From: Selaginella moellendorffii
Taxonomy: Eukaryota; Streptophyta; Lycopodiopsida; Selaginellales; Selaginellaceae
NCBI RefSeq assembly: GCF_000143415.4
Contig: NW_003314267.1
Location: 124,001 to 188,000 of the forward strand
DNA length: 64,000 nt
Direction of reading: 5' to 3'
The position numbers and the translations under genes are program-made. The notes beneath the pieces were generated by a model that saw nothing but the letters and a program-made list of their open reading frames with translations, had not been told where the DNA came from and made no database searches. This document shows positions 19,389 through 33,500 of this stretch, piece by piece (the stretch's first letter is position 1; each line of letters begins with the position of its first letter).

Positions 19389-21219
19389 TGTAAGCGACTA
19401 AATTTTCCATTCTACTTTAGTCACTTAACCACACCTCTGACCACTTGGAGGAGTCTCATTCACAACCTCCATAAGTCCAATCCAGGACTTGGGACTTGCT
19501 AGCCCCGAGAATGGCATCCATGCCACTCAACATTTGCACTTGGTCCAAGTGCTCCACGTGTCCGATCCCATGACCGACACTCAAAGGTACCACCGACATA
19601 GCAGCCCATTACGCTAAGGCCATGCCCAATCACCTTTGCCACACTGGTAGTCCAATACCACTTGCATCACAGTCTTGGCTCTCCAAGACTAGGCAAACCA
19701 TCCGTGAGTGGTCATCTCAGATCCACTCCTTAGCATCCTCAGGATGCCCACCGACAAGGGGATAGCCTTCCCCAATATCCCTCTGTCAGTCCCCACTAAG
19801 TCCCTTTCTGCCCCTGGTCGTGTTTGCCAACACTGCCACTGGATTGAGACCCACAGGCCCGACCACTAAGTCCCACAGTCCTCTGGGACTTCCTCACCAC
19901 ACGACTGTGTCCTTGGTCACCACCCCAGAGGACTGCTCCTCTTCCTTTCCACAGTCTGGGCCTTTGGGACAACATTTCGGAACACCGTGGCCTTACGCGA
20001 GCCACCTGGGTACTCTCCTCGCCTTCTACCCTTGGGTGCTCTAGCCATGGGCTTAGAGCGGGTTCCGTTGAGCCACACCAGGTATCCAAGTAGGTAGTGC
20101 CACCCACACTTGGATTGGGAGCATCGGCCAGTCGATCTCCCGGGGGAACTAGAGCCAGCTCTTGAACACTTCACCAAGCTACCCCGCTTGTCGGTCTGTG
20201 TTCACTCTAGTCTTGGACTTCCCAGTGGGCAGCTCATCACCCAACACTAGGTCCGGCCTTCCTGGGCCAAACTGGCCTTTCCTGGCCAAACTGGCTCCAC
20301 TGCAGTCCTCCCCCTACTATACTTTTGGAGCTCACCAAACCCCCCAGGGTCTGGGAGACGAACGCTTTGGGCTTTCACCCTCTCAGACTCGAACTCGGAC
20401 TCGGACTCGGACTCGGACTCGGACTCGGACTCGGACTCGGACTCGGACTCGGACTCGGTCTCGGCCTCGGGCTCGGTCTCGGCCTCGGGCTCGGTCTCGA
20501 CCTCGGCCTCGGTCTCGACCTCGGCCTCGGTCTCGGCCTCGGCCTCGGTCTCGTTCTCGGTCCTGATCTCGGTCTCGGTCTCGGTCTCGGTCCCGGTCTC
20601 GGTCTCGACTTCGGACTCCATCTCGGACTCCATCTCGGACTCCATCTCGGACTCCATCTCGGATCCATCTCGAACTCCATCTCGGGTCCATCTCGGACTC
20701 CATTTCGGGTCCATCTCGGACTCCATCTCGGACTCCATTTCGGGTCCATCTCGGGTCCACCTCGGACTCCATCTCGGACTCCATTTCGGGTCCATCTCGG
20801 GTCCACCTCGGACTCCATCTCGGACTCCATTTCTGGTCCATCTCGGGTCCACCTCGGACTCCATCTCGGGTCCATCTCGGACTCCACTTCGGACTCCAAC
20901 TCAGGTCCATCTCAGACTCCACTTCGGACTCCAACTCGGGTCCATCTCGGACTCCACTTCGGACTCCAACTCGAGTCCATCTCGGACACTTCCACGTGTC
21001 ATGTGTTGGTCCTTTTGGGTCCCTTTTTGGAGCCTCGCTTTTTGCTCGCTTCGTGCTCGTTCCTTGAGCACTTCTTTGGGAGTTCCACTCCCGCTCTTGA
21101 CTTTTCAAGTCGGAGCTTTTGGTCCAAACGTGTTATGCTCGTTTGGCTCTCGCTTCAGCCACTACCACGTGGCACCCTTTTCGGCTCCACTTTGGGGCCT
21201 AGTGATTTTGTGTCTCACA
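19389..21219 (-). repeat. LARD 3' LTR (left), with hexamer array
   Basis: 1,831 bp. Contains about eleven perfect tandem copies of the hexamer GGACTC near 20392-20458, then degenerate CTCGGT/CTCGGC runs, then a 12- to 24-bp higher-order repeat built from CTCGGACTCCAT and CTCGGGTCCAT to about 20990. Long Leu-Gly, Ser-Glu and Arg-Thr ORFs here are artefacts of this array. Confidence 0.9.
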
Positions 21220-24200
21220 ACTCCACCACCCATAGACGAAGTTCGATGTCCTCATCGAACGGTAAACCATTTTGTAAAGTAACACTCGCATGTGTTACCA
21301 TTTCCATCCTTGGCACCTAGCCAATATTTGTCAATGGTTTGACATTGAAGGCTCACCATGCCTTTTGCATATGCCTCAATGGTTTGACACCAAAGGCTCA
21401 CCATGCCTTGCCTATCCTCTAAGGAGGGTAGTCTCTCCAACTTAGAGATTGATTAGACCACATGTAGTGGTTCTCTCCTTTTATTGGTTTAGTTCTTGCT
21501 AAACCTCTTAGAGACCCTTCTCTAAGTCCTTCCCACTACTCCTTCTTGAGTAATCTCAATTTCCATCTATTGAATGTTTGCACCTTGGAACTTTTACTCT
21601 TTTGACTTTTAGAAGTCAATTTCTTAGGTGTCTCCAACACCTTGCATTGCACAGATTGTGCAACTCCACTTCCCTATCCTAGGAAGTTCATTACTTGAGG
21701 GCACCATCATCCTTTCTTCTATTTCGTGCCACCTTGGGCACTAAATTCCATTTATCACACTTTGTGCTAGGGTTGTCCATCGCCCTATCATTTGGCTACC
21801 TTACCACTCCCTCCCTTGGAGCTTCCACTTTTGCCAAATCGGAGCAATTCGGAATCCATCCTTGGAAACACACTTCCTTTCCCGCAATTTGTTAGTGTCC
21901 AACACATCAGTATTCCTCGCCTAACTTTGTCACTTGGATTCCTTCCCAGGGATTCCACGGCCCTATCTTGGCCACTCATCTTTTGCTCCTATCCATTGAT
22001 TGTTGCACCAAGCAACATCGAATCTCTACCTCCCTCCTCGAGGTATTTTTTTGATTCCATAGCAAAGGCTCTGCTTTGCCAAGACTAGGGTGTTCACCCC
22101 TAGTAAGTCTCTTTTAGCATCTTCTGCTGTGGGCTCTATCCTCGGCCCAACTTTGTGACCCTCTCATGGGTCTCTTTAGAGACTACTTTCCTTGGACACA
22201 CTATGCCATCGCAATGACATAGCTCATTTCCCTAAGGTGCTTTTCCCACTTGGTCACCTTGACCAAGCCACACCATCATCAATAGTTCAAATCAACACTT
22301 TGAACTAGGAACCTTATTCCTTAACCCAAACAAGGACCTTGTCCTTATTTAGCCACAAGATCACCTAGTGATCTCATCTCGGCACCTTAACAGGTTTGCC
22401 AATAGGTACTAGGTCTTCCAGACCTTTAACTTGTTAACTACGACCCCGAGGGCATCCCCCACACTTGGCGGTGCACCCAAGCTAGCCCTTCCGGCCAAGG
22501 GTCCATAGCAACTGAGATTAGGTGTCCCCATCTCACTCACCACGTCCTTGGTGCCACTTGCACCAAAGCGTTCAAGTTAGATATGCCGAGCTTTCACACT
22601 AAGCAATCTAACCGTGCATCACGACTCCGAGGCATCCCTCGCTTGGCGGTGTGCCCAAACCAGTCTCCTCACTGAGAGTCCATGACCACCGAAATATGAG
22701 TGTCCTCATATTCCAAACCATCACCACGCCCTAGTGATTTGGGACTCGAACCCAAGCACTAGAGGGTCGGGACTCGAACCCAACCTCCATATATGCATCT
22801 ACGGACGGCATCACCGAAGATGCCTGGCGTGACTCCCCACGCCGGTGCACCAACTTATTTTTAAAGCGCGCTACAGATCACAGTTTAGGAACCTAGTTCC
22901 TCCACACTGCCAAGTCCTCTCACTTGACATGTCTGTGATCATGCATGGACTCCTCCATGCTCGGCCCCATGGCCCACCCTTTTTGAAGTTATCACCTTCA
23001 ACTAGGGTCTTTGTTCCCCCGACGTGCCAATCTCACTTGGCAAGTCCTCCAACCATTGTAACATGGTTCCTGCATAAGCGTGAAAGTCCTTGATCATCGA
23101 CTTTCGTTCAAAGCCCTCTCTTTGAACACTCGGGAATTACTTCCCTAACCTTGATAGCCTTGCCTCATGGCAAGCTTCAAGACCACGCTTCTGCTGCGCC
23201 ACTCTGATTTCGCGCGTTCCTTGAACCATTTACACTTGGCCTTTCTAGGTACTAAACTACCTAGAATCATCTTTGGGAACTTTGAAGGAACTCTGTCCTT
23301 TAGCTTGCTAAGGCCTCCCTTTTTGCAAGCTTGCCAATTACCATATAGTCTAACATGGACAGTTCCATATTTTAGACTCTCCATGGCATCACGGTTGCTA
23401 GCGGCAACACCCTCGAGCCCCCACTTGATTCTCCACTCTCAGCTGGCATAACCAACCTTAGTTATGCCCTTCGATTCCTATGGTTCGATTCTATCCCCTT
23501 ACTTCTTGCTTTTGGCTTCACACCTTTCCTTTGGTCATTCTCCTCCAGACCAGGAGGATAGCTTTGCACTTTCTATCATGCTTTAGCAAGTATTTTTAGG
23601 GATGAACCTACTCAATAGCCTAGGGAGCGGTTCCTCAATCCGGGTATACTCACCTTATAATCCCACACACTGGGATTACATTGTTGCTTATGGGCCTTTA
23701 CATGCCCATCACTAGCCTTGCAAAAATTCCATTTTTGGCTTTGTCCAACTCGGGTAGACAGTCCTCTCCTGTCTCCGCAACCTTGGACATTTGGATAGCA
23801 CCTTCTATCCATCATTCGCTAGGGACTTAGTCCCTTAGGCTTTATCCATTGCCCTCGCGACATCAAACACCACCTTCTGGTGTTCTAGAGTGTCCGGGTG
23901 TCCCAATGATGGCTTTCTTGACAATGAGTATTTCCTTTTATGACATTGACTTACTATATCGCAACACAAGCAACTTATCCCCCGTAAGGGTATATCCAAC
24001 TTCCTTATGCTATTAAGAAGTCTTGGGTAGCTACCTTCTACCCGTTTAACCAGTTATTTTGCACCTCTTGCTTAGTTGCCTCATAGTTTTCAAGTCCTAC
24101 AACTCATTGCTTGGTGCTTTCACACCTCCATCATTATCTGGGTCACCACACTCCAATTGCATGCTCTGCAGCTTAGGCTATGCCATTCCCATTTCCATTG

Positions 24201-25327
24201 GGATTCCTTTGGCAAGGGGTTCTCATGAACCCACCAACATAGCCTCAAGGTATCACACCTTGGCATATTTGGTGTCTCCACACTATCGGCTCCACGAGCC
24301 TACCTCTATGACATTTCCCCTTCGTGTCTAAGTCTTTGCCAAGACCAACACCGCTGTTTCTCATGCCAACCATCCGTTAGCACTGCCCCATAGAGGTCAC
24401 ACACAACTTTATGTCAAAGTTGTTTTCTTCTGGGAACACCTTTCCCATAACTTTAGCATGACATATTTTGCCATCGATGAGATACCCTCTGTTCTCATCC
24501 TTGGATCCTATGATCCCCCCCCATCCTTTGTGGGGTACAACACACCTCAGTCCAAATGCTTCCATCAGTCCTTTTAGGACCATCCCTTGACTCTACTTGA
24601 GTCATCCAGCAGTTTTGGACTTGGTTAATCCACAGACCCGTAAGGTCCTACTTGTGAGGCACTAGCTCACTGGAATATACTTCTTGCATTCCTGTCCTAT
24701 TCAAAAGGACTATTTTCACAAGTGTTACTCCGACACTTGATTTTGTTCTCTGGGGGCAACTTTTGCCCCTTAGGACTACTTGTCCATGCGATGAGAATAC
24801 CACTCATCTCTAAGTACACCCCCCAACTCCTTGGGTTGTTCCAGCATTTATTAAAGGTAGCCCCGACTACCATTTCAAGGACTTGAGTCCTCTTCCGTAT
24901 TTGACCTTCCACGGTCATTACCTTTGGTCTCACATTCATGAGCACCAACCTCAACTATATGAGGATAATCTTATGACTCCTTTATTATTTTGGAGTCTCT
25001 ATCTTTCCCGTGATCCCAACTTTAGTTGTTTACCATAACAATCTTAGCCAATTTGTTGAGACAAATGCTCATCCGGATCACATCCTCAACTCAATGAGGA
25101 AAACCTTGCACTGTTCCCAAGATCCCAAAGTCGTTCCATTATTGGCCCTTTTCTATCCACCACCTCATCTACAAGTTCACACATGAACTGTAATGGAGAG
25201 CCATGTCTTCCCGACTTGCTACTCCTCAAGGATAGGCCCACTCCTCGGACCTTCCGATGCCAACACTAGTGGTGATATACTTGAGCACCAATAAAAGTCG
25301 GACTAAGGAACAGTTCCGATACCAAAT

Positions 25328-27092
25328 TGTAAGCGACTAAATTTTCCATTCTACTTTAGTCACTTAACCACACCTCTGACCACTTAGAGGAGTCTCATTC
25401 ACAACCTCCATAAGTCCAATCCAGGACTTGGGACTTGCTAGCCCCGAGAATGGCATCCATGCCACTCAACATTTGCACTTGGTCCAAGTGCTCCACGTGT
25501 CCGATCCCATGACTGACACTCAAAGGTACCACCGACATAGCAGCCCGTTACACTAAGGCCATGCCCAATCACCTTTGCCACACTGGTAGTCCAATACCAC
25601 TTGCATCACAGTCTTGGCTCTCCAAGACTAGGCAAACCATCCGTGAGTGGTCATCTCAGATCCACTCCTTAGCATCCTCAGGATGCCCACTGACAAGGGG
25701 ATAGCCTTCCCCAATATCCTTCTGTCAGTCCCCACTAAGTCCCTTTCTGCCCCTGGTCGTGTTTGCCAACACTGCCACTGGATCGAGACCCACAGGCCCG
25801 ACCACTAAGTCCCACAGTCCTCTGGGACTTCCTCACCACACGACTGTGTCCTTGGTCACTACCCCAGAGGATTGCTCCTCTTCCTTTCCACAGTCTGGGC
25901 CTTTGGGACAACATTTCGGAACACCGTGGCCTTACGCGAGCCACCTGGGTACTCTCCTCGCCTTTTGCCCTTGGGTGCTCTAGCCATGGGCTTAGAGCGG
26001 GTTCCGTTGAGCCACATCAGGTATCCAAGTAGGTAGTGCCACCCACACTTGGATTGGGAGCATCGGCCAGTCGATCTCCCGGGGGAACTAGAGCCGGCTC
26101 TTGAACACTTCACCAAGCTACCCCGCTTGTCGGTCTGTGTTCACTCTAGTCTTGGACTTCCCAGTGGGCAGCTCATCACCCAACACTGGGTCCGGCCTTC
26201 CTGGGCCAAACTGGCCTTTCCTGGCCAAACTGGCTCCACTACAGTCCTCCCCCTACTATACTTTTGGAGCTCACCAAACCCCCCAGGGTCTGGGAGACGA
26301 ACGCTTTGGGCTTTCACCCTCTCAGACTCGAACTCGGACTCGGACTCGGACTCGGACTCGGACTCGGACTCGGACTCGGGCTCGGGCTCGGTCTCGGCCT
26401 CGGCCTCGGTCTCGTTCTCGGTCCTGATCTCGGTCTCGGTCTCGGTCTCGGTCCCGGTCTCGGTCTCGACTTTGGACTCCATCTCGGACTCCATCTCAGA
26501 CTCCATCTCGGACTCCATCTCGGGTCCATCTCGGACTCCATCTCGGGTCCATCTCGGACTCCATCTCGGACTCCATTTCGGGTCCATCTCGGGTCCACCT
26601 CGGACTCCATCTCGGACTCCATTTCGGGTCCATCTTGGGTCCACCTCGGACTCCATCTCGGACTCCATTTCAGGTCCATCTCGGGTCCACCTCGAACTCC
26701 ATCTCGGGTCCATCTCGGACTCCACTTCGGACTCCAACTCGGGTCCATCTCGGACTCCACTTCGGACTCCAACTCGGGTCCATCTCGGACTCCACTTCGG
26801 ACTCCAACTCGAGTCCATCTCGGACTCCACTTCGGACTCCAACTCGAGTCCATCTCGGACACTTCCATGTGTCATGTGTTGGTCCTTTTGGGTCCCTTTT
26901 TGGAGCCTCGCTTTTTGCTCGCTTCGTGCTCGTTCCTCGAGCACTTCTTTGGGAGTTCCACTCCCGCTCTTGACTTTTCAAGTTGGAGCTTTTGGTCCAA
27001 ACGTGTTACGCTCGTTTGGCTCTCGCTTCAGCCACTACCACGTGGCACCCTTTCCGGCTCCACTTTGGGGCCTAGGGATTTTGTGTCTCACA
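25328..27092 (-). repeat. LARD 5' LTR (right), with shorter hexamer array
   Basis: 1,765 bp, the 66-bp shortfall against the left LTR lying in the hexamer array (about 26330-26860). Confidence 0.9.
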
Positions 27093-27135
27093 TTGAGTTA
27101 GTTGTGTTCTAGACAAGATTTTTTAGTAGGGGTTT

Positions 27136-28807
27136 TGTAAGGTACTAAATTTTCTATTCTACTTTAGTCACTTAACCACACATTCAACCACTTGGAGGAG
27201 TCTCACTCACAACCTCCATAAGTCATATTCTGGATTTAAGGACTTGCTAACCCCAAGAATGGCATTCATGCCACTCAACCATTGCACTTGGTCCAAGTGC
27301 TCCACGTGTCTGATCCCATGACCAACACCCCAAAGTAGTACTGACATACCAATCTGTTACACTAAAGCTATGCCCATTCACCTTGGTCACACTGGTGGTC
27401 TAACACCACCTGCATCACAGTCCTGTCTCTCAAGGACTGGGCCATCCATCCATGAATGACCATCCTAAGTCCACTCCTTAGCATTTTTAAGATGCCCACA
27501 GACATGGGGAATAGCCTTCCCTAATATCCCTTTTATAGTCCCCACCAAGTCCCTTTTCTGTCCATGGCCATGTTCACCAACACTGCCATTGGGACAAGAC
27601 CCATAAGCGTAACTATTAAGTCCTACTATCTTTTAGGTTTTCCTCACCATGTGACTATATCTTTAGTCACTACACTAGAGGATTGCTCCTCTTCCTTTTC
27701 ACAGTCTGGGACTTTGGGATAACATTTCGGAATACCATGGCCTTACGCGAGTCTCATGGGTACTCTCCCCACCTTCTGCCTTTTAGTGCTCTAGCCATGG
27801 GCTTAGAGTGAGGTTCTGTTGAGCCATATTAGGTATCCAAGTAGGTAGTGCACTTCCTAGTGGTTATCCCATACCCCAACACCTGGATATAGCCTTTTTG
27901 GGCCAAACTGGCCTTTCCTGGCCAAACTAGCTCCATTGGAGTCCTCCCTCTACTATGCTTTTGGAGCTCACCAAACCCCCAGGGTTTGGGAGACGAACAC
28001 TTTGGGCTTTCATCCTTGGACTTTCATCCTTGGACTCGAACTTGAACTCGGACTCAGGCTTGGACTTGGACTCGGACTCAGACTCGGACTCAGACTCGGA
28101 CTCAGACTCGGACTCGAACTTGGACTTGGACTTGGACTCGGACTCGGACTCTGACTCGGGCTCAAGCTCCGGCTCGGGCTCGGTCTCAGCCTCGGCCTTA
28201 GTCCCGGTCCCGGTCCTGGTCTCGATGTCGGTCTCGGTCTCAGTCTCGACCTCAGACTCCATCTCGGGTCCTTCTCGGACTCCATCTCGGATTCCATCTT
28301 GGGTCCATTTTGGACTCCATCTCGGATTCCATCTCAGACTCCATCTCGGTCCATCTCGGGTCCATCTCGAGTCCATCTCGGGTCCATCTCAGGTCCGTCT
28401 TAGGTCCATCTCGGACTCCATCTCAATCCATCTCGGACTCCATCTCGGCTCCATCTTGGACTCCATTTCGGATTCCATCTCAATCCATCTCTGACTCCAT
28501 CTGAGGTCCATCTCAGACTCCATCTTGGGTCCATCTCGGGTCCATCTCGAACTCCATCTTGGTCCATCTTGAACTCTACCATGTGTCATGTGTTGGTCCT
28601 CTTGTACCCCTTTTCTAGAAACTCTCTTATTGCTTGCTTCATGCTCGTTCCTTGAGCACTCCGTCTGGAGTTCCACTCTCGCTCTCGACTCTTCAAATCA
28701 GAGCTTTTAGTCCAAATGTGTTATGCTTGTTTGGCTTTTGTTTCAGCCACTACCATGTGGCACACTTTCAGCCCCTCTTTGGGGCCTAGGGATTTTTATG
28801 TCTTATA
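27136..28807 (-). repeat. Diverged solo LTR of the LARD family
   Basis: About 1.67 kb, starting TGTAAGGTACTAAATTTTC and ending near GTCTTATA, collinear with the LARD LTR over its whole length but clearly older (perhaps 80-85% identical by eye) and carrying its own CTCGGACT-type array (28030-28575). No interior is attached. No convincing target duplication. Confidence 0.8.
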
Positions 28808-30555
28808 GGGTGGAGCTTTAGCTTTTCCTTGAAAAGTGATTTTGTCATAAATTACGCTAGCTTTATGAGAGGAAGAGTTAGTGATTAATATTGGAATGTT
28901 TAAGTCTTTATTGGATTTGAGTTAGAATATATTGATCATTGATGATTCTTTTCCCGCTTGTTATGAAGTGAGTTACATCTTGCTATAGATGGATTCATAT
29001 AGGATCAGTTTGCTAGTAACTTGTTGAGCATAACTTTGTTATGCTTAGTTTTTGGATTGATGCAAACATGCTCTTCATTAGCTTTAGCATTATGAAGTTT
29101 AGCTTATGGATATGTTGAGGAGGATATTGTGAATTATACCATGATTTCTTCTTTAGCATTGAAAATAGTTCATGCGATACTTGTGATTATTGTTAGGCAA
29201 GACTTAGCTATAAGCTTCTTCAAAGCTTTTGGTTCCTTGAGTTTTCATGTTTATTATTCCATTTACTAAGTGTTGTTAAGGAAGGCATTTTGGCTTATTA
29301 GCTTCAATGTTGAAGTTGGTTTTTGCATCTAGTAATCATTAATGATAATTGACTATCATCTAAGATAGTTGATTATCCTTGTCAAAAGTTTTGTTTGATT
29401 GTTATTCATATAGAATGATTTGTCATTCTTCGGGATGGTAGATTCTTTCTTTGATGATGATTACGTATATCTTCATTGATGGGATGATTGATGTTCTTTC
29501 ATGATAGTTAGTTGTTCTTTTTAATGGATTATGGCTTTTCGCAATTACATATATTCTTTGTGGTTTGCTTTAAATTAGTCTTTTGGGTTTGAGACATTAG
29601 TAAAATGTTGCTGACGTTTGTTTAAGCAACTTGAATTCCTTCATATTGTTGACCGGAATTTATTCAAATTGGCTAGTGCAATAATTAGCATAATCAAGTG
29701 TTTGTTGGTTTTGCCACGTTCATTTTGTTTTGTTGATTGTTGTTATGGTTAGTTTTAATAGATTGAATGTTATTTCCTTTAGGTGATACATTCGTGAGTA
29801 TTTTGCTTGTCAATCAATGATACTTTATGTTCTTTGAGTTATCTTATGTAAATTGTTTAGTATGCTATTTGAAATCTTTGATAATTAAGTTTTATCATCA
29901 AGTGTTATTGATGATATATTTACTATTGAATTTTGATGGATAGTGAATATTATGTTTTTCAACTATAGTGATCTTGGTGGTTCCTGTACACTAATACTAG
30001 TTTATGGAATGATAACTTACTTGGAACACTTTTGTGTTTAAATCTAAGCTTTATTCATTGATAATTAAGCCTCTAAGATATCATTGTCTTTGACTTTAAT
30101 ATTGTCCATCTAATGATATTTGAGTTTGGGCTAGTATAGGTAGACTAGTTTTAGCACTTCATATGTATGGTAAAATCTTTAGTCATGGGGTAACTATTGT
30201 CGACTAATCACATCACCTACTTCTCTGTTGATATTCCTTATTTCGTTAAAAAGGCATGACCATGTAAACGACTCTAATTTTTTGTTTATAGTAGTCTATC
30301 TAAACCTTACTGATATGTTTGGTTTCTTTGCTTATGAGGATTGGAGCCTCTAGCTTCTCTCTCTATGCCACCTATGGGCAGGGGCATATCACACTTTTGT
30401 AAGCTAGGTGACACCCAGAGTAGCAAGGGTGGCTAACTTTGTTGGTCATTTCCTTGTCAGCGATGGTTGGAAGATATCTGCGTTTACAGTGCATCCTTGT
30501 TAGACAAAGAGGTTACCTTAACTCATTTAAGTTGGTATATTTCTCACATAGTGTG
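28808..30555. other. Non-coding interior of the nested insertion (right part)
   Basis: T-rich sequence lacking ORFs above about 75 codons; many short repeats of TTGATGAT/TTGATTG type. I see no gene in it. Confidence 0.5.
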
Positions 30556-33500
30556 TGTCAGGAATCCCCCAATTCTTGCCACATTCCTGACTCTCGCCAG
30601 ATTCCTGACCCCGCAGACCACATTCTTGACTCTCGAGACACTTCTCTATTCCTGACTCTCTAATTTCCCGTACAATTCCTGATTCTCGAACCACATTCCT
30701 AATAATGACATGGCACCTTCTCGACCTCAGCTATATTTAGGCCGTCCTCAATCCAAGAGTGGTGGAGCTTCATCAACCTATAGTATATATAGGTTAGCTT
30801 TGTTCCATTTCTCCACAATTGGAATCAATACCAGTCTAAGGTCTTGTTGCAGGACGTTGCTCGAAGGTGCAACTTTGTCATGGTTTTCTCCTCTCTTGGA
30901 GAAGAGCATGAAAGGGGTCGTGGTTTCGGAGCTAATGGATCTTTAGTTGTTCAAAGAGAAGCTTGAAGCATGTTTTGGTGAGATGGATCGGGTTCGAGCT
31001 GCCACTATAAAGATGAGATGTCTCTCTCAGGGGTCTCGTCCTGCCTCGATCTATGCTACAGAGTTCCAACTCCTTGCCTTGGACACTCAGTGGGATGAGG
31101 AGGCCTTAATTGATCAATTTTGTTTTGGCCTCAATAATGGTGTCAAGGATTTATTGCTCACCATTGAGGATCCCACGGACCTGTCGGATGCCATAACAAA
31201 GCTGTTCGATGTGACAATCGTCTCTTTGAACATCGTCAGGAAAGTTGCCATGCCACCATTTTCCCATCCCAGACCCAGGAATCCCAGCTTGAGTCTTTGG
31301 GGCATACTCCTGAACCTACTACTCTGGTCCCGATGGATATTTTTGGTACTCTCTGACTCCTCAGAGGGAAGCTGAGTCCTGTTAAGAAGCAATGTCGAGT
31401 ATCTTAGAATCTTTGCCTCTATTGTGTTGATCCTAATCACAAAGTAGTTGTATATCCCAAGAAGCCTCCCCGACTGCTCAAGTTCACTCTGCCTCAAGGT
31501 CCACCTCTGTTGTAGTCGGGAAACGACCCTGTCCAAATAGAGTAAGAGCTATCTATTTAGACTCCCCGAATAAAAATCACTTTTCTTCTTTATCAAGCTC
31601 CTCACCACCTTTCATCAAAGCCACCACCAATTCTCACAACTTCCGCATCCCATGTCTTCTTTCTTTCACCAGACAATCAGGACTCAAGGCTTTAGCGCTA
31701 CTAGACTCAGGTGCAACTTCCTGCTTCATGGACACGGACTTTGCTGCCCGACATCATGTTCCTCTGTCTCCTACCATACGGGATTTGAGGGTTGAAGGCA
31801 TCGGCGGGTATTTTGTGTTTCCATCTTCTAGACTTAGGGAAACGTTACCTATTTGAGTACACATGGGGTCCACTATCACTGATATCACCTTCAACATCAT
31901 CAACAGCAAGCCCTCCTCTGTGGTGCTTGGCCTTCTTTGGTTCCAAATGCATCAGCCTCAGATCTGTTGTAAGGAATTACAGTTTGTCTCTCCCACATCA
32001 CCATCTCCCACGTCTTCCTCTGCTGTTCATCGAGTTTGAATCAGGAAAAGTTCCCTAAACTCAAATCAAGGTTCTATTCCTAACTCTACGAAGTTTTCAC
32101 CCTCTTTGCTCACTCTTCTTTTCCCTCCCATCTTACACTAGACAGTATCCTCGTCCCATCATTCCATTCAGTCGTACGCCTCCTCCTATCTCCACAATCA
32201 CTATGAAAGAACTCCTTCACAAAGAACTTGTTTTCCTTTTTGCTTTGCATGTTTCTCTTGTCAGTCTTCTTGAGAAGTATCATGATTTTGAGGATATGTT
32301 TGGCAAGAAAAAAGCTAGTGTAATACCTATTCATCTGTGTTATGGCTGTCCCATTAATTTAGAGGAAGGAACGTCACCTCCGTGGGGGCTTATCTACAGG
32401 TTATGCCTGTCCGAGCTTAAGGCCCTCAAAGAGTACATGGATAAGAACCTTGCATTGGGGTACATTTAGCATTCGCAATCCCCGGCTAGAGCAGCTATCT
32501 TCTTTGTCAAGAAGAAGGGTGGGAGTTTGTGGTTAGTCATCAACTACCGAGGTTTGAACAATGTGACTATTCGGAACAGTTATCTGTTGCCCCTGATCTT
32601 GGACCTATTAGAACGCTTCGATAGTGCCCGCTTCTTCGCTAAGATTGACCTCCATGGAGCATACAACCTGATCCGGATCTAGCTTGGCACTCCTAAAGGT
32701 AGCACGATGGATCCTGCCAAAGTCAAGACTATTCTTGAATGGGAACCTCCACAATTAATATCAGATGTTTAGGTTTTCCTTGGCTTTACCAACTTCTACC
32801 GCAAATTCATTGATCACTACTCCAACATTGTCTTTCCTCTCACGCATCTCACTCACAAGGATGTTCTCTTCTCTTGGTTTACTGCTGCCCAACAAGCCTT
32901 CAACACACTCAAGGTAGCCTTCAGTTCTGCTCCCGTCTTGATCCACGCTGATCCCTCACAACCTTTCTTCATCGAGGCAGATGCCTCCAACTTTGCCATC
33001 GGTGCTGTGCTGTCTCAACTTGGAGTGGATCAGGAATTTCATCCGGTTGCTTTCCATTCTCAGAAATTCCAGCTTGTGGAGATTAATTACGAAATCCACG
33101 ACAAGAAGCTCCTTGGTATCACGGATTCCTTTGGAGAGTGGCGTCATTTCTTGGAGGGGGCGAGCCATCAAACAATGGTCTAGACGGATCACAAAAATTT
33201 CAAGTACTTTGCCACTTCTTGAGTTTTGAGCTATTGTCATGCAAGGTGGGCACAATTCCTGAGTTGGTTTGACTTTGTTATCAAGTACAAACTTGGAAAG
33301 CTTCAAGGCCTTCCTGATGCTCTTTCAAGGCGCTCTTATCTCAATCTCAAGCCTGGTAATCCTGCCTTCGATCAACAAGATCATGTTATCCTCGATCCTG
33401 ATCGGCTTCAAATTATGGCAATTTCCCTGGCCCCTCAGGACTCCTCCTTGATGGATGCGATCAAAAATGATCTTCAATCCAACAACCTCGCTAGAGACAT

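Larger units (their letters stand above)
19389..27092 (-). mobile_element. Complete non-coding LTR retrotransposon (LARD type), 7.7 kb
   Basis: Two long LTRs, 19389-21219 and 25328-27092, enclose 21220-25327. Read on the minus strand the LTR begins TGTGAGACAC and ends GTCGCTTACA. A 5-bp target duplication TTGAG flanks it at 19384-19388 and 27093-27097. Next to the right LTR, after a 3-nt spacer, 25311-25324 reads TGGTATCGGAACTG on the minus strand, 10 of 12 to the plant initiator-Met tRNA primer site; next to the left LTR, 21220-21231 is a polypurine tract GGGTGGTGGAGT. The 4.1-kb interior has no long ORF or retroviral domain on either strand, so the element must be mobilised in trans. By eye I count about 15 differences, nearly all transitions, in the first 930 aligned LTR bases, so it is fairly young. 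Confidence 0.9.

Noticed and set aside
20380-21000. CRISPR-like array
   Set aside because: Units are 6-24 bp with no unique spacers, within an LTR of a plant retrotransposon.
20325-21320. 331-codon plus-strand ORF with long Leu-Gly and His-Leu-Gly runs, and its minus-strand partners (205-241 codons)
   Set aside because: These are translations of the CTCGGA hexamer and 12-mer arrays inside the LARD LTR; because the unit is a multiple of three, all frames stay open. Same for the ORFs at 26049-27112, 27927-28504, 38306-38602 and 63521-63989.
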